In this document: positions 37,183-45,925 of the stretch, in pieces
Layout of the letters: the number at the start of each line of letters is the position of its first letter
Numbering within the stretch: the stretch's first letter is position 1
From: Vagococcus fluvialis bH819
GTDB lineage: Bacteria > Bacillota > Bacilli > Lactobacillales > Vagococcaceae
Direction of reading: 5' to 3'
DNA length: 64,000 bases
Assembly (NCBI RefSeq): GCF_900163795.1
Contig: NZ_FWFD01000003.1
Coordinates: forward strand, 288,064 to 352,063
Program-made: the position numbers and the translations under genes
The notes under the pieces: generated by a model
Told to the model about the DNA's origin: nothing
What the model saw: the letters and a program-made list of their open reading frames with translations, nothing else
Databases searched by the model: none

Positions 37183-38580
37183 ATGAAAAAAACACCACGC
37201 TTTTGTACAACCATTTTAGTAGGAAAAAACGCTTCTATGGACGGCTCAACCATTATTGCTAGAAATGAAGACGGTAGTGATTCAGCGAATCCACAAAAAT
37301 TTGTTGTGATAATGCCTGAACACCAGCCGACAACCTATATTTCAAAGGTTAATCAAGTAACTGTTCCTCTTCCTGAAACAGGTTTGTCCTATACTAGTAC
37401 GCCTGACGTGGATGACTCTTATGGAACCTTTGCTGGTGCAGGTATCAATAGCTTGAATGTTGCCATGACAGCTACTGAAACAAGTACGACTAATTCAAGA
37501 ATTCTGGGTATTGATCCTTTGGTTGAAACTGGACTTGGCGAAGCTGACTTCGTAACGATCGTCTTACCTTATATTCAATCAGCCAAAGAAGGCGTTCTTA
37601 GACTAGGTAAGCTTCTTGAAAATTATGGGACTTATGAATCTAATGGCATTGCCTTTTCTGATAAAAATGATATTTGGTATTTGGAAACAATTGGTGGACA
37701 TCACTGGGCAGCAATAAAAATACCTGACGATGCTTACGTGATTGCTCCTAATCAATTCAATATCGACCAGTTTGATTTTAACTCAGAAGATACACTTTAT
37801 TCAGAAGGATTAGCTGAACTCATCAAAACGCATCATCTTAATCCTGACTATGAAGGAACTAATTTGCGTCACATATTTGGCAGTAGAACCATTAAAGATA
37901 CTCAATACAACACTCCGAGAGCATGGTTTGTTCAGAACTATTTTAATCCAGAAATAATACAAGACATTGAATCATTCGACTTACCATTTACTATTCGCCC
38001 AAGTCGCAAAATATCAATTGAAGATATTAAATGGTGTCTCAGCTCTCATTATGAAAATACTCAGTTTGATCCTTATGTTGAAAATGATGTTTCAAAAAAA
38101 TATCGTTCTATTGGTTTAAATCGTAATCTCGAAGTCCATCTTTTACAAATTAGAAATCACGTACCAGATAATATTGCGGGAATTCATTGGCTAGCATTTG
38201 GCCCTAATACCTTTAATGCTATCGTTCCTTTTTACGCTAATATTACAGATACACCTACTTCTTTTAAAGAAACAACCAGTCATTATCAACCACAATCTAT
38301 TTATTGGTTAAACCGTACGATTGCGCTTTTAGGTGATACTAATTTTGATTTATATAGTAGTCTTCATGAAAATTTTGAACAAGATATTATGGCACAATGC
38401 CGATCTATCCAGCTTAAAACAGATCAAAAAATAATGGCTAACGAAATAACTATAAAAAACTTAGAAACAGCTAACGCTCAAATGGCTGAACTCTACTTAG
38501 AAAGAGCCACAGAGCTTTTAGGCGATATGGTTAACACAGGCTCAAAAAAAATGACACTAAAATTTAATTTAGCAGACTAA
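37183..38580 (+). CDS. pepD: C69-family dipeptidase (PepD-like)
   Basis: A 465-residue N-terminal-nucleophile hydrolase. The start [20 protein letters not shown], then [20 protein letters not shown], places the catalytic Cys at residue 8; the first seven residues are presumably removed. The DGSTxIARNED motif is diagnostic of family C69. It hydrolyses a broad range of dipeptides in the cytosol of lactic acid bacteria. AAAGGAGCAG precedes the ATG. It ends 3 nt before palindromic repeat copy 3. Confidence 0.94.
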   Translation: MKKTPRFCTTILVGKNASMDGSTIIARNEDGSDSANPQKFVVIMPEHQPTTYISKVNQVTVPLPETGLSYTSTPDVDDSYGTFAGAGINSLNVAMTATETSTTNSRILGIDPLVETGLGEADFVTIVLPYIQSAKEGVLRLGKLLENYGTYESNGIAFSDKNDIWYLETIGGHHWAAIKIPDDAYVIAPNQFNIDQFDFNSEDTLYSEGLAELIKTHHLNPDYEGTNLRHIFGSRTIKDTQYNTPRAWFVQNYFNPEIIQDIESFDLPFTIRPSRKISIEDIKWCLSSHYENTQFDPYVENDVSKKYRSIGLNRNLEVHLLQIRNHVPDNIAGIHWLAFGPNTFNAIVPFYANITDTPTSFKETTSHYQPQSIYWLNRTIALLGDTNFDLYSSLHENFEQDIMAQCRSIQLKTDQKIMANEITIKNLETANAQMAELYLERATELLGDMVNTGSKKMTLKFNLAD

Positions 38581-38583
38581 ATA

Positions 38584-38765
38584 AGGTGGTGAAAAAGGCG
38601 CTTAACTCCAAGCAACTGGAAGGAATCTCAAACAATCCTTGTCTTTGGATTGTTTGAAATTTCTGAAGTTATCGTAGGAGTAGATTTTTTATTCCCGACT
38701 AAAAAAAAGGTGGTGAAAAGGGCGCTTGACTCCAAGTAACTGGAGTAAAACGACTTTTGACCATC
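38584..38765 (+). repeat. Palindromic intergenic repeat, copy 3, plus a compact second unit
   Basis: The first unit (about 38584-38698) has the common left half (GGTGGTGAAAAAGGCGCTT, CTCCAAGCAACTGGA), its own apex hairpin (TCAAACAATCC / GGATTGTTTGA) and the common right half (TGAAGTTATCGTAGGAGTA, ATTTTTTATTCCC). A compact unit (38709-38765) lacks the apex: GGTGGTGAAAAGGGCG pairs with CGACTTTTGACCATCC around CTCCAAGTAACTGGAG. It begins 3 nt after the pepD stop. Confidence 0.8.
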
Positions 38766-38773
38766 CATTTTTT

Positions 38774-39718
38774 TTATTTTTTCTTTTCTTTCAATTGTAA
38801 TGAAAACTTCTTAGGAACTTTTGTTGTAAAACGCATTTTTTTGCCTGTTGTTGGGTGTGTAAAGCCTAAAGTTGTTGCATGTAGTCCTAATCGTTTCATT
38901 GGATTACCTTTGGCACCATATTTTTTATCTCCTACAACCGGATGTCCAATTTCTGCCATATGAACACGAATTTGATTTTTTCTTCCTGTATCAAGTTGAA
39001 CTTCAAGTAATGAATAATTTTGGTTGTCTCTTATTTTTTTATAATGAGTAACTGCTTTTTTACCACCATTATCAAAAGGACAAGAATGAATTTTAAAAGC
39101 CTTACTTTCTGTTAGCCAAGAAGTAATTGTCTCTTTTTCTTTTTTTACATTTCCTTCTACTAACGCAGTATACAATCTTTCACTTACTAAATCTTTCCAA
39201 TTTTCTTGAAGAATTAGTTTTGTTTTTTCATTTTTAGCAAAAATCATTAAGCCTGATGTTTCTCTGTCTAAACGGTGAACAATATAAACCCGATTTTGTG
39301 GATTTTCTTGCTTAACATACTGTTTCAATTGGCTATACGCTGTTACATCGTATCCTTGTTGTGTTGCTACCGATAACATGCCTTCTTCTTTTTCAATCAC
39401 AATGATATCATCGTCTTCATGGATAATTTCGATACCCATTAATGCAATTTCTTTTATAGCGGCTTTATTATCTTGAATCACAACTTTTTGACCTGGTTTT
39501 AATTCTTGATTATGTTGTGTCACAATTTTTCCATCTACAGTTACTTGTCCACGTGTCATGATTGATTTAACTGAATTACGACTCATTTTATTCAGTGTTT
39601 TAATTAAGAATGGTAATAATTCAATCGATTCTTCAATTATATAGTGACTAGCTCTTACAGGTTGATTATCTTTTTTTGGTGTTCTTGGTGTTTTTGGTGT
39701 TTTTTGTTTTTTAGGCAT
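38774..39718 (-). CDS. RluA-family pseudouridine synthase
   Basis: A 314-residue protein with a basic N-terminal extension (MPKKQKTPKTPRTPKKDNQ), an S4-like RNA-binding domain (SRNSVKSIMTRGQVTVDGKI) and the catalytic motif VYIVHRLDRETSGLMIFAKN, whose Asp forms the covalent intermediate. Later conserved parts are LLEVQLDTGRKNQIRVHMAE and GHPVVGDKKYGA. It isomerises uridine to pseudouridine in rRNA or tRNA; the RluD-like domain order suggests 23S rRNA, but the site is not provable here. It converges on pepD across repeat copy 3. Confidence 0.92.
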   Translation of the reverse strand: MPKKQKTPKTPRTPKKDNQPVRASHYIIEESIELLPFLIKTLNKMSRNSVKSIMTRGQVTVDGKIVTQHNQELKPGQKVVIQDNKAAIKEIALMGIEIIHEDDDIIVIEKEEGMLSVATQQGYDVTAYSQLKQYVKQENPQNRVYIVHRLDRETSGLMIFAKNEKTKLILQENWKDLVSERLYTALVEGNVKKEKETITSWLTESKAFKIHSCPFDNGGKKAVTHYKKIRDNQNYSLLEVQLDTGRKNQIRVHMAEIGHPVVGDKKYGAKGNPMKRLGLHATTLGFTHPTTGKKMRFTTKVPKKFSLQLKEKKK

Positions 39719-39817
39719 TTTTTATTCTTCCTAATCATCTTTATTTTTCTTTTCCTTACTTTACCATGTTTTAGACTAAAAAACATGAGAAACCATAAAT
39801 TTTACCTGAAGCTTTTT

Positions 39818-39845
39818 TTGATTAAGTTGCTATTTTTGTTATAAT
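39818..39845 (+). promoter_or_regulatory. Probable sigma-A promoter of the ABC-UbiA operon
   Basis: TTGATT (39818-39823) and TATAAT (39840-39845) are separated by 16 bp and lie about 45 bp before the substrate-binding protein start. Confidence 0.6.
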
Positions 39846-39888
39846 TGATTTCGTGAATAATTTATATAGGAAAAAGGGGAACGTTCAA

Positions 39889-41163
39889 ATGAAATTAAAA
39901 AAAATCATCTTCGGAACAGTCGCAGCTACATTTTTACTTGCTGGTTGTTCAAGTAGTAACGATGAAGCAAAAAAAGACAATGACACTGTTAGTGGCGAAA
40001 TCACTGTTTTAACCAACCGTACTGACGGTGATGACATTTTTAAACAGGTCGAAAAGGAATTTATAAAAAAATATCCTGATGTAACAAAAGTTAAATTCGA
40101 AAATATTGCTGATTACGATAAAACAGTAACAACACGTCTAAATGGTGGAGATTACGGAGATGCTCTATTTATTCCTTTCTCAATGGCTGGCAATCGCAGT
40201 AACTATCCTGATTATTTTGAATCTTTAGGAACAACAAAAGAATTAGAAAAAAAATATCTTGATGTCTATGAAGCTGACTATAAAGAAGAAGTCTACGGTT
40301 TACCTGTAGCACTTAATACATTAGGCATTATCTATAATGAAAAAGTTCTTAAAGAAGCTGGTATTTCAGAAGTCCCTACTACAACAGAGGCTTTTATCAA
40401 AGATTTAGAATTAATTAAAGCAAAAACCGGAGCGACTCCTTTTTACTCTAACTACCAAGCGGTTGCTATTTGGGCAGGTGCTCTAACTTCCTTTGGTGGT
40501 GAACAGTTTAAATCTGATACATTAAAATCAGGGGATGCCTTTCAAGAAGGAATGCCTATTCGTGAAGTCATGGATTTATTCTATGAAATGGCCTCAAAAG
40601 GTTTAATCGAAAAAGACCCAATGACCTTAGATGGACAAACCGCTTTTAAAGACCTAGCTGATGGAAAAATAGGTATGCTGATGCATGGTTCTCAAGAAGT
40701 TACTGGTATTCAGAAAATGACAAAAGACCCCATTCAAATGATGAATTTTCCTGTCGAAACAAAAGGTAAAACGAGTTTTCCTATTGGTGCTCCTTCTGTT
40801 ATTGGTGTCAATAAAAACTCAAAAAACAAAAAAACAGCGGAGGCTTTTGTTGATTTCTTCGTTTCAAATGACAGTGGTTACACTAAAGATTTAAATGGTA
40901 TTTCTAATACGAAAGCAGATGTTTCGAACGAGCAGCAAAAATTAATGGATAATAGTCATGTTGTCTTAACTGTAGCCAAAGAAACACCTGAAACTAATGC
41001 TACTTATGCTAAAATTGCTGATGAAGTTGGTATCACTCGCCTAACTGACGTCTTACAACAAGTGATTAATATTGGTTTATATCCTGATAAAAATATAAGT
41101 TATGATGACTATACTAAAGAACTATCTGAAAAATGGACCACAGCTGCTAAAAATCATGACTAA
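39889..41163 (+). CDS. ABC importer substrate-binding lipoprotein (sugar family 1)
   Basis: A 424-residue lipoprotein starting MKLKKIIFGTVAATFLLAGC; the lipobox is LLAGC and AAAGGGGAAC precedes the ATG at 39889. The mature part is a family 1 extracellular solute-binding protein: GEITVLTNRTDGDDIFKQVE, YGLPVALNTLGIIYNEKVLK, GKIGMLMHGSQEV and TAEAFVDFFVS. It is the first gene of a five-gene operon with overlaps at every junction. Such proteins usually bind oligosaccharides, but the operon carries no glycoside hydrolase and instead a prenyltransferase, so the ligand may not be a sugar (inference). Confidence 0.92.
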   Translation: MKLKKIIFGTVAATFLLAGCSSSNDEAKKDNDTVSGEITVLTNRTDGDDIFKQVEKEFIKKYPDVTKVKFENIADYDKTVTTRLNGGDYGDALFIPFSMAGNRSNYPDYFESLGTTKELEKKYLDVYEADYKEEVYGLPVALNTLGIIYNEKVLKEAGISEVPTTTEAFIKDLELIKAKTGATPFYSNYQAVAIWAGALTSFGGEQFKSDTLKSGDAFQEGMPIREVMDLFYEMASKGLIEKDPMTLDGQTAFKDLADGKIGMLMHGSQEVTGIQKMTKDPIQMMNFPVETKGKTSFPIGAPSVIGVNKNSKNKKTAEAFVDFFVSNDSGYTKDLNGISNTKADVSNEQQKLMDNSHVVLTVAKETPETNATYAKIADEVGITRLTDVLQQVINIGLYPDKNISYDDYTKELSEKWTTAAKNHD

Positions 41164-42022
41164 GAATCATAATAAACAGATTATTATTTTTTTAAGCCTT
41201 CCTATTTTATTGTTAGTTATCTTCGGGATTCTTCCCATTATTAATTTTATCGTCATTAGTTTTACTTCGTGGAACGGTATGGGAACAACCTTTGAATGGG
41301 TAGGTCTAGACAACTACACTACCCTTGTTAAAAATCCTGTGTACTGGCAAGCTTTACGAGTTAATACCTATTACCTTGTTTCAGGTATTTTACAAATGAT
41401 CATTGCATATTATTTTGCAGTGATTCTATCAGAAAAAACAAAAGGAAAGAACTTTTTTAAAAGTCTTTTTCTTTTGCCTTCACTGATTAGTAGTATGGCT
41501 GTTGCCATGATTTTTCGTTTATTTTTTAGTCCAAATGGCGCTTTTGATCAGCTGCTTAGTTTTTTACACTTAGATCAATGGATTACTTTTTGGTTAGGTA
41601 ATCCTGATCAAGTTAATATTACGCTAGCTAGTATTTCTCTATGGCGTAATTTAGGTATCAGTTTTATTTTATATTACGGTGCTATTCAAAGTATTCCTCG
41701 TGAGTACAATGATGTTTGTTTACTTGAAGGAGCCTCGCTTTGGCAAAAAACAAGATGGATTACTATTCCTCAAACAATAAAAGTCATTTATTTAAATTCA
41801 TTACTATTAATAATAGGTGTCATCTCTGTTTTTGATATTCCTTTTATTTTAACCAATGGCTCTAACGGTTCCACAACGATTGTCGTTCAAACCATGAAAC
41901 TTGCTTTTGAACAAAAAAAATACGGTTTAGCATCTGGACTATCAGTTTGTATCACGCTGATGATCGTCCTACTCAGTAGCCTGTTACATTACAGTAAAAA
42001 TAAAGGAGGTCATAAAAAGTGA
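41156..42022 (+). CDS. ABC transporter permease (MalF-type)
   Basis: A 288-residue permease with six membrane segments. The start at 41156 (MTKNHNKQIIIFLSLPILLL) overlaps the preceding stop by 8 bp. The cytoplasmic EAA loop is REYNDVCLLEGASLWQKTRW followed by ITIPQTIKVIYLNS, the contact site for the ATPase. It pairs with the next gene to form the channel. No ATPase gene is in the operon; a shared MsmK-like ATPase encoded elsewhere is the usual solution in this order. Confidence 0.92.
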   Translation: MTKNHNKQIIIFLSLPILLLVIFGILPIINFIVISFTSWNGMGTTFEWVGLDNYTTLVKNPVYWQALRVNTYYLVSGILQMIIAYYFAVILSEKTKGKNFFKSLFLLPSLISSMAVAMIFRLFFSPNGAFDQLLSFLHLDQWITFWLGNPDQVNITLASISLWRNLGISFILYYGAIQSIPREYNDVCLLEGASLWQKTRWITIPQTIKVIYLNSLLLIIGVISVFDIPFILTNGSNGSTTIVVQTMKLAFEQKKYGLASGLSVCITLMIVLLSSLLHYSKNKGGHKK

Positions 42023-42843
42023 AAACAACTTTTTCCTTTCTAAAATATACCTCTCTTATTCTTTGGACCATAATTATTTTATTTCCATTGGGCATTCTAT
42101 TATTTGGCTCCTTTATGTCCCTTGAAGAATTTTCAAGTTCTCAAGGATTACGACTACCTAATAGTTTTCTTTATTTTGATAACTACGTAACCGCCTTAAA
42201 AGAAGGTCAACTCGTTAAAAGTTTTATCATTACCTTTTTAATTATTCTTATGAGTGTGATGATGAGTATTTTTATTGGTTCAATGGTTGCTTATGTTTAT
42301 CACCGTTTCCGTTTTAAAGGTCGGAAGTTATTATTACTTTCTTATTTTTTAGTTTCAGCTGTTCCCATGGTCATCACACAAGTCGGAACCTTTAATATCA
42401 TGACAACACTACATCTCTACAATACTATTTGGGCACCTATTATTTTATACATTGGAGCCGATGTAACGATGATCTTTATTTATTTACAAAACATGGAACA
42501 ACTTCCACTTGAACTCGATCAGGCAGCTATGATGGATGGTGCTTCATTTTTTAAAATCTACTGGCACGTTATTTTACCTTTATTGACACCTGCAACAACG
42601 ACTGTCGCCTTGTTAAAAATGTTAAGTATTTATAATGATTTTTATATTCCGTACTTATACATGCCAAGTAGTGATTTACCAACGATTTCTACAGGTATCT
42701 TTCGTTTCGTTGGACCTTCGCAAACTAACTGGCCTTTAATTTGTGCTTTTATTTTGATAAGCATGATTCCCATGCTTATTATTTATCTCATTCTACAAAA
42801 ACAAATCGAAAAAGGGTTATCACAAGGGAGTATTAAACAATAA
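42019..42843 (+). CDS. ABC transporter permease (MalG-type)
   Basis: A 274-residue permease with six membrane segments and the EAA loop LPLELDQAAMMDGASFFKIY followed by WHVILPLLTPATTTVALL. The start is GTG at 42019, overlapping the preceding stop as GTGA, with AAAGGAGG upstream. It forms the second half of the importer channel. The C-terminal KQIEKGLSQGSIKQ is the usual MalG-like end. Confidence 0.93.
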   Translation: MKTTFSFLKYTSLILWTIIILFPLGILLFGSFMSLEEFSSSQGLRLPNSFLYFDNYVTALKEGQLVKSFIITFLIILMSVMMSIFIGSMVAYVYHRFRFKGRKLLLLSYFLVSAVPMVITQVGTFNIMTTLHLYNTIWAPIILYIGADVTMIFIYLQNMEQLPLELDQAAMMDGASFFKIYWHVILPLLTPATTTVALLKMLSIYNDFYIPYLYMPSSDLPTISTGIFRFVGPSQTNWPLICAFILISMIPMLIIYLILQKQIEKGLSQGSIKQ

Positions 42844-43778
42844 TGATTAAAAAATTATTTAAATGGGCACTCGGCTTTCCTTTTAGAGCCTATACCGTAA
42901 TGGAGCTTCGGACAGGTTTTGCTACTGGGCTACCTATTCTAAGTTCTAGTCTTTTTGCAGCTTACTTAACAGGTAAACTCAACTGGCTTTATCTTGGCCT
43001 TTTCTTTATCTGTGGGTTTTCATTTAATATTGTCGCTAATGTGGCAAATGAAATTCGGGCTTATCTCAAGCAGGAAGAAGATGAAAATACGTTTACTGGA
43101 CATTTAGGAAGTGAAGGACTTGTCAGAGGAGACGCTACTTTTTTAGATGCTTGCCTTGTCTTATTAGCTTGGATTGCGCTAGGTGGTCTAACAGGTCTTT
43201 TACTTGTCTACTTAACAAATAGTGTGGCACTTTTACTAATGGGCTGTTTAGGGTTACTGGCTGCTCTCTGCTATTCTTTAGGTCCCTCTCCGTATATTGT
43301 CTTACCAATTGGAGAATTTGTATCAGGACTCTTAGTAGGTGGTTTAAGCTCCCTTGTCGCATTTTGGCTTCAAACAGGTTGGCTTAATACTTCTGCTTTC
43401 ATCTATGCTTTTATTTGCATGATGTTAACCGTCTTTTTAATGTCTACCAATAATACTGGTGACTATGAAAAAGATCAAGGAATCAGAGTTACTTTTCCCC
43501 ATATTATTGGTTTTAGAAACTCTATTTTGATAATGATACCTGAAAGTATCTTAGTATTAACGGCATGGCTTTATTTAAGTTTAACGGACTTAACTTGGTG
43601 GCAAGCCTTAATCGGTTTTTTAATTTTCTTTATCGAAGGTTATCTAAGATGGCTTAAAGACTACTTAAAAATTCAAACTGTTTATCCAGAGATGGGGCGA
43701 GATTTCGGTCCTAGACCGCTGCTTTTAATTCGAGCATTTCATACTACCATGGCTCTTTTATTTTTTATTGCAACTTAA
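42843..43778 (+). CDS. UbiA-family prenyltransferase (MenA-like)
   Basis: A 311-residue integral membrane protein with eight or nine hydrophobic segments. The second Asp-rich motif is clear (NNTGDYEKDQGIRVTF, as in MenA/UbiA). The first is degenerate: NVANEIRAYLKQEEDE occupies the place of N-D-x-x-D, with Glu replacing the first Asp. UbiA enzymes attach a polyprenyl chain to an aromatic acceptor, and the MenA branch acts on 1,4-dihydroxy-2-naphthoate. The start overlaps the previous stop (TAATG), so it is coupled to a sugar-type ABC importer, which is unusual. It could make a quinone or another prenylated aromatic from an imported precursor; that is inference. Confidence 0.85.
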   Translation: MIKKLFKWALGFPFRAYTVMELRTGFATGLPILSSSLFAAYLTGKLNWLYLGLFFICGFSFNIVANVANEIRAYLKQEEDENTFTGHLGSEGLVRGDATFLDACLVLLAWIALGGLTGLLLVYLTNSVALLLMGCLGLLAALCYSLGPSPYIVLPIGEFVSGLLVGGLSSLVAFWLQTGWLNTSAFIYAFICMMLTVFLMSTNNTGDYEKDQGIRVTFPHIIGFRNSILIMIPESILVLTAWLYLSLTDLTWWQALIGFLIFFIEGYLRWLKDYLKIQTVYPEMGRDFGPRPLLLIRAFHTTMALLFFIAT

Positions 43779-44630
43779 TTGAAAGGATGGTTTATTATCG
43801 CAACCATTAGATTACAACAAAATCGGATTAATCCATTAGTTCTACCAGTTATATTAGCAAAAGAACTGGGATTTTTTGAAAAACATGATGTCGATGTGAC
43901 ATTAGAATTAGCAGATGACTTTATTTTTCAAGGTAAAGCCGCTTTTTTAAATGGAGAAGTTGATGCTCAAATGGGAGATACTACTTTCTTCTTTTACTAC
44001 CTAAAAGATGGAAAAGATGCTGTGATTACTTCTACTTTAACTCGCACCATTCAACTAGCAGGTTATGAAAACTCAAAATACTTAACTGATTTTAGAGTTG
44101 GCATTAACAGAACAGGACTTTTTCGATTTTTTGCAGAAACTTACCTGTATGACGTACTACCTAAAACCAGTTATGTTTATATCAACAACACTTACGAGAG
44201 AATGGAAAAATTGAAAGCTCACCAAATTGATGGCCTTGTTGCGATTGATCCTTTTATCTCAGAAGTTTTAGCTATTCCTGATACAGAGGTTATCTGGCAT
44301 TCTAATGAATTAGATGCCTGTTATGTGATGTGGTGTTTTGACGCTAATTTTGTTAAAGAGAACCCAGAAGATGTTAAAAATTTCCATTTAGCTTTAGAAG
44401 AAGCACAGTCATATTTCAATCATCAAACTTCTGAAGAAAAAATAAATCTATTGACTAATTATTGCCATCTTCCGATAGAAAAAGCGCAAGCTTTCGCTGA
44501 CTTTAATTACGAAGAACAACGTAATTATTCTGAACTAGATTTTATGTTACTACAAGAATGGTTATTTAAAAATCAAGAAATCAATGGTAAAATATCTCCC
44601 ACTAAGGGAATATTTAAGACGTTTGGTTGA
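43779..44630 (+). CDS. Leaderless NMT1/THI5-like (type 2 periplasmic-binding fold) protein
   Basis: About 280 residues. ATIRLQQNRINPLVLPVILA, KELGFFEKHDVDVTLELADD and DAQMGDTTFFFYYLKDGKDA match the NMT1/SsuA/THI5 substrate-binding family, but there is no signal peptide or lipobox, so the product should be cytosolic. That resembles enzymes of this fold such as MqnA/MqnD or Thi5 rather than a transporter subunit; family members with activity cannot be told by eye. The start is odd: TTG at 43779 directly abuts the UbiA stop and has no ribosome binding site, while AAAGGATGG lies just after it, before an ATT and an ATC codon. No ATG is available near the conserved N-terminus. Confidence 0.75.
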   Translation: MKGWFIIATIRLQQNRINPLVLPVILAKELGFFEKHDVDVTLELADDFIFQGKAAFLNGEVDAQMGDTTFFFYYLKDGKDAVITSTLTRTIQLAGYENSKYLTDFRVGINRTGLFRFFAETYLYDVLPKTSYVYINNTYERMEKLKAHQIDGLVAIDPFISEVLAIPDTEVIWHSNELDACYVMWCFDANFVKENPEDVKNFHLALEEAQSYFNHQTSEEKINLLTNYCHLPIEKAQAFADFNYEEQRNYSELDFMLLQEWLFKNQEINGKISPTKGIFKTFG

Positions 44631-44649
44631 ACATCAAAAACATCTTTTT

Positions 44650-44699
44650 ATCTCCTGTCTATTAGAGTATACTTAGCGTAAGTATATTAGACAGGAGAT
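44650..44699. promoter_or_regulatory. Interrupted palindrome overlapping the ribosome binding site of the next gene
   Basis: ATCTCCTGTCTA (44650) is repeated inverted as TAGACAGGAGAT (44688-44699), and inside it TATACTTA - GCG - TAAGTATA forms a second perfect arm pair. The right outer arm contains the AGGAG of the downstream small gene, so a transcript starting upstream would hide that site. It could be an operator or an RNA hairpin. Confidence 0.65.
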
Positions 44700-44705
44700 G
44701 TTAGC

Positions 44706-44978
44706 ATGAAAAAAAGTATTCCTATCAGTCTTATTATTATTGGTGCTGTTATCAGCCCTTTACCAAATTATCTTATAAACTTAATTATAGGTCTTGCTTG
44801 TTTGTTTGCTTTTTACGATATTGGAATTAAAAAAAATTTGGAACTTGCCAATCTTGTTTTGAATAGTCAAAATCCAAGTCAATGGGATAAAAATATGGGG
44901 AAAATAACTGCTATAATCTCTTTAATATTGGCAATTTTATTTTTAGGTTTATCTTTGTATCATTTTATAATCTCTTAG
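44706..44978 (+). CDS. Small membrane protein of unknown function
   Basis: A 90-residue protein with three hydrophobic stretches (ISLIIIGAVISPLPNYLINL, LIIGLACLFAFYDIGI, and ITAIISLILAILFLGLSLYH) and a short hydrophilic loop NSQNPSQWDKNM. I do not recognise the family. The ATG has AGGAGATG about 7 nt upstream, within the palindrome described above. A strong terminator follows. It stands alone between the UbiA operon and a convergent HAD gene. Confidence 0.7.
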   Translation: MKKSIPISLIIIGAVISPLPNYLINLIIGLACLFAFYDIGIKKNLELANLVLNSQNPSQWDKNMGKITAIISLILAILFLGLSLYHFIIS

Positions 44979-45005
44979 TAATGATAGTTTTCTTGAAAAA
45001 TGTCG

Positions 45006-45054
45006 ACATCAAAAACATCTCACCCGAAAATTTTGGGTGAGATGTTTTTGATAC
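45006..45054. terminator. Bidirectional intrinsic terminator
   Basis: An 18-bp perfect stem ATCAAAAACATCTCACCC and its reverse complement enclose GAAAATTTT. It separates the small membrane protein gene from the convergent HAD phosphatase gene. Confidence 0.88.
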
Positions 45055-45058
45055 TATG

Positions 45059-45901
45059 TTATTCCCAGCGTTTTTGTTCTAAACTAAATGCAATGCCGTC
45101 CTCATCTGCATCGGCTGTTATTTCGTCAGCTACGGCCTTTAAATTGTCTGTCGCGTTTGCCATAGCAATTTTATACCCTACTGCTTCAAACATCGCTAAG
45201 TCATTGTCTCCATCTCCAAAAGCAATCGCATCGTCTTTCGTTAGATTCAAGTAATTTAAAACAAAGTTAACAGCGTTTTGTTTATCAATGCCCTTAACCG
45301 CAATTTCACCACTTTCAGGTCCAAACAAATGAACGGTTGAATGATACATATGGAACTCCTCACCGAATTTAGCATCAATTTCTTTAAAAGGAATCGTATT
45401 GTTAATAAAGGAAATCTTATTCACATTGCCATGATCCACTTGATCATTATCATAATTATTTGTTAAATCAAAGAACCATTGCATTTTTACGCTCATTTCA
45501 TCAAAGGATGTACCGTCTTTATCGGAAATCTTTTTAACTTCTTCTTTAATTTTGCGTTCACAATTTTCACTACCAAACAAACCATCATTAGATTCCAAGT
45601 AATACCCCACATCATGTTTTCCAAAGAAATTAATAATCTCTAAAACTGCTTCTTTAGGTAGCCTTTTATGACTAACAACTTGCTCATCAATGACAATATA
45701 TCCTCCACCAGCACCAATAATCCCATCAAATCCCACTTCTAGAATACTATCTATTATTTCCGGTTTAGAACGTCCCGTACAGATATAAGCTAAATTTCCA
45801 GCTTCTCTAAATTTACGAATAGCGGTTACACTCGATTCAAGTACTTCCCCACTACTATTACACAAGGTTCCATCCACATCAAAAAAAGCTATTTTTGTCA
45901 T
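45059..45901 (-). CDS. HAD-superfamily Cof-type phosphatase
   Basis: A 280-residue Cof/YidA-type hydrolase. Motif I is IAFFDVDGTLCNSSGEVL (nucleophile Asp and acid/base Asp), motif II region LAYICTGRSKPEI, motif III Lys in the NAVNFVLNYLN region, and motif IV AIAFGDGDNDLAMFEAVGYK, followed by IAMANA. The type IIB cap lies between. Such enzymes dephosphorylate sugar phosphates or flavin mononucleotide precursors; the substrate is not assignable. It is followed upstream by the TSUP permease gene 24 bp away on the same strand. Confidence 0.93.
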   Translation of the reverse strand: MTKIAFFDVDGTLCNSSGEVLESSVTAIRKFREAGNLAYICTGRSKPEIIDSILEVGFDGIIGAGGGYIVIDEQVVSHKRLPKEAVLEIINFFGKHDVGYYLESNDGLFGSENCERKIKEEVKKISDKDGTSFDEMSVKMQWFFDLTNNYDNDQVDHGNVNKISFINNTIPFKEIDAKFGEEFHMYHSTVHLFGPESGEIAVKGIDKQNAVNFVLNYLNLTKDDAIAFGDGDNDLAMFEAVGYKIAMANATDNLKAVADEITADADEDGIAFSLEQKRWE

Positions 45902-45925
45902 TTTTAAAATTCCTTCCTTATATTA

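Noticed and set aside
39889..44630. Reading the UbiA operon together with the apbE operon as an extracellular electron transfer system of the Listeria type
   Set aside because: EetA/EetB-like proteins, an Ndh2 and an exported flavinylated lipoprotein (PplA) are all missing, and the ApbE here has no export signal. The two operons are also 30 kb apart.
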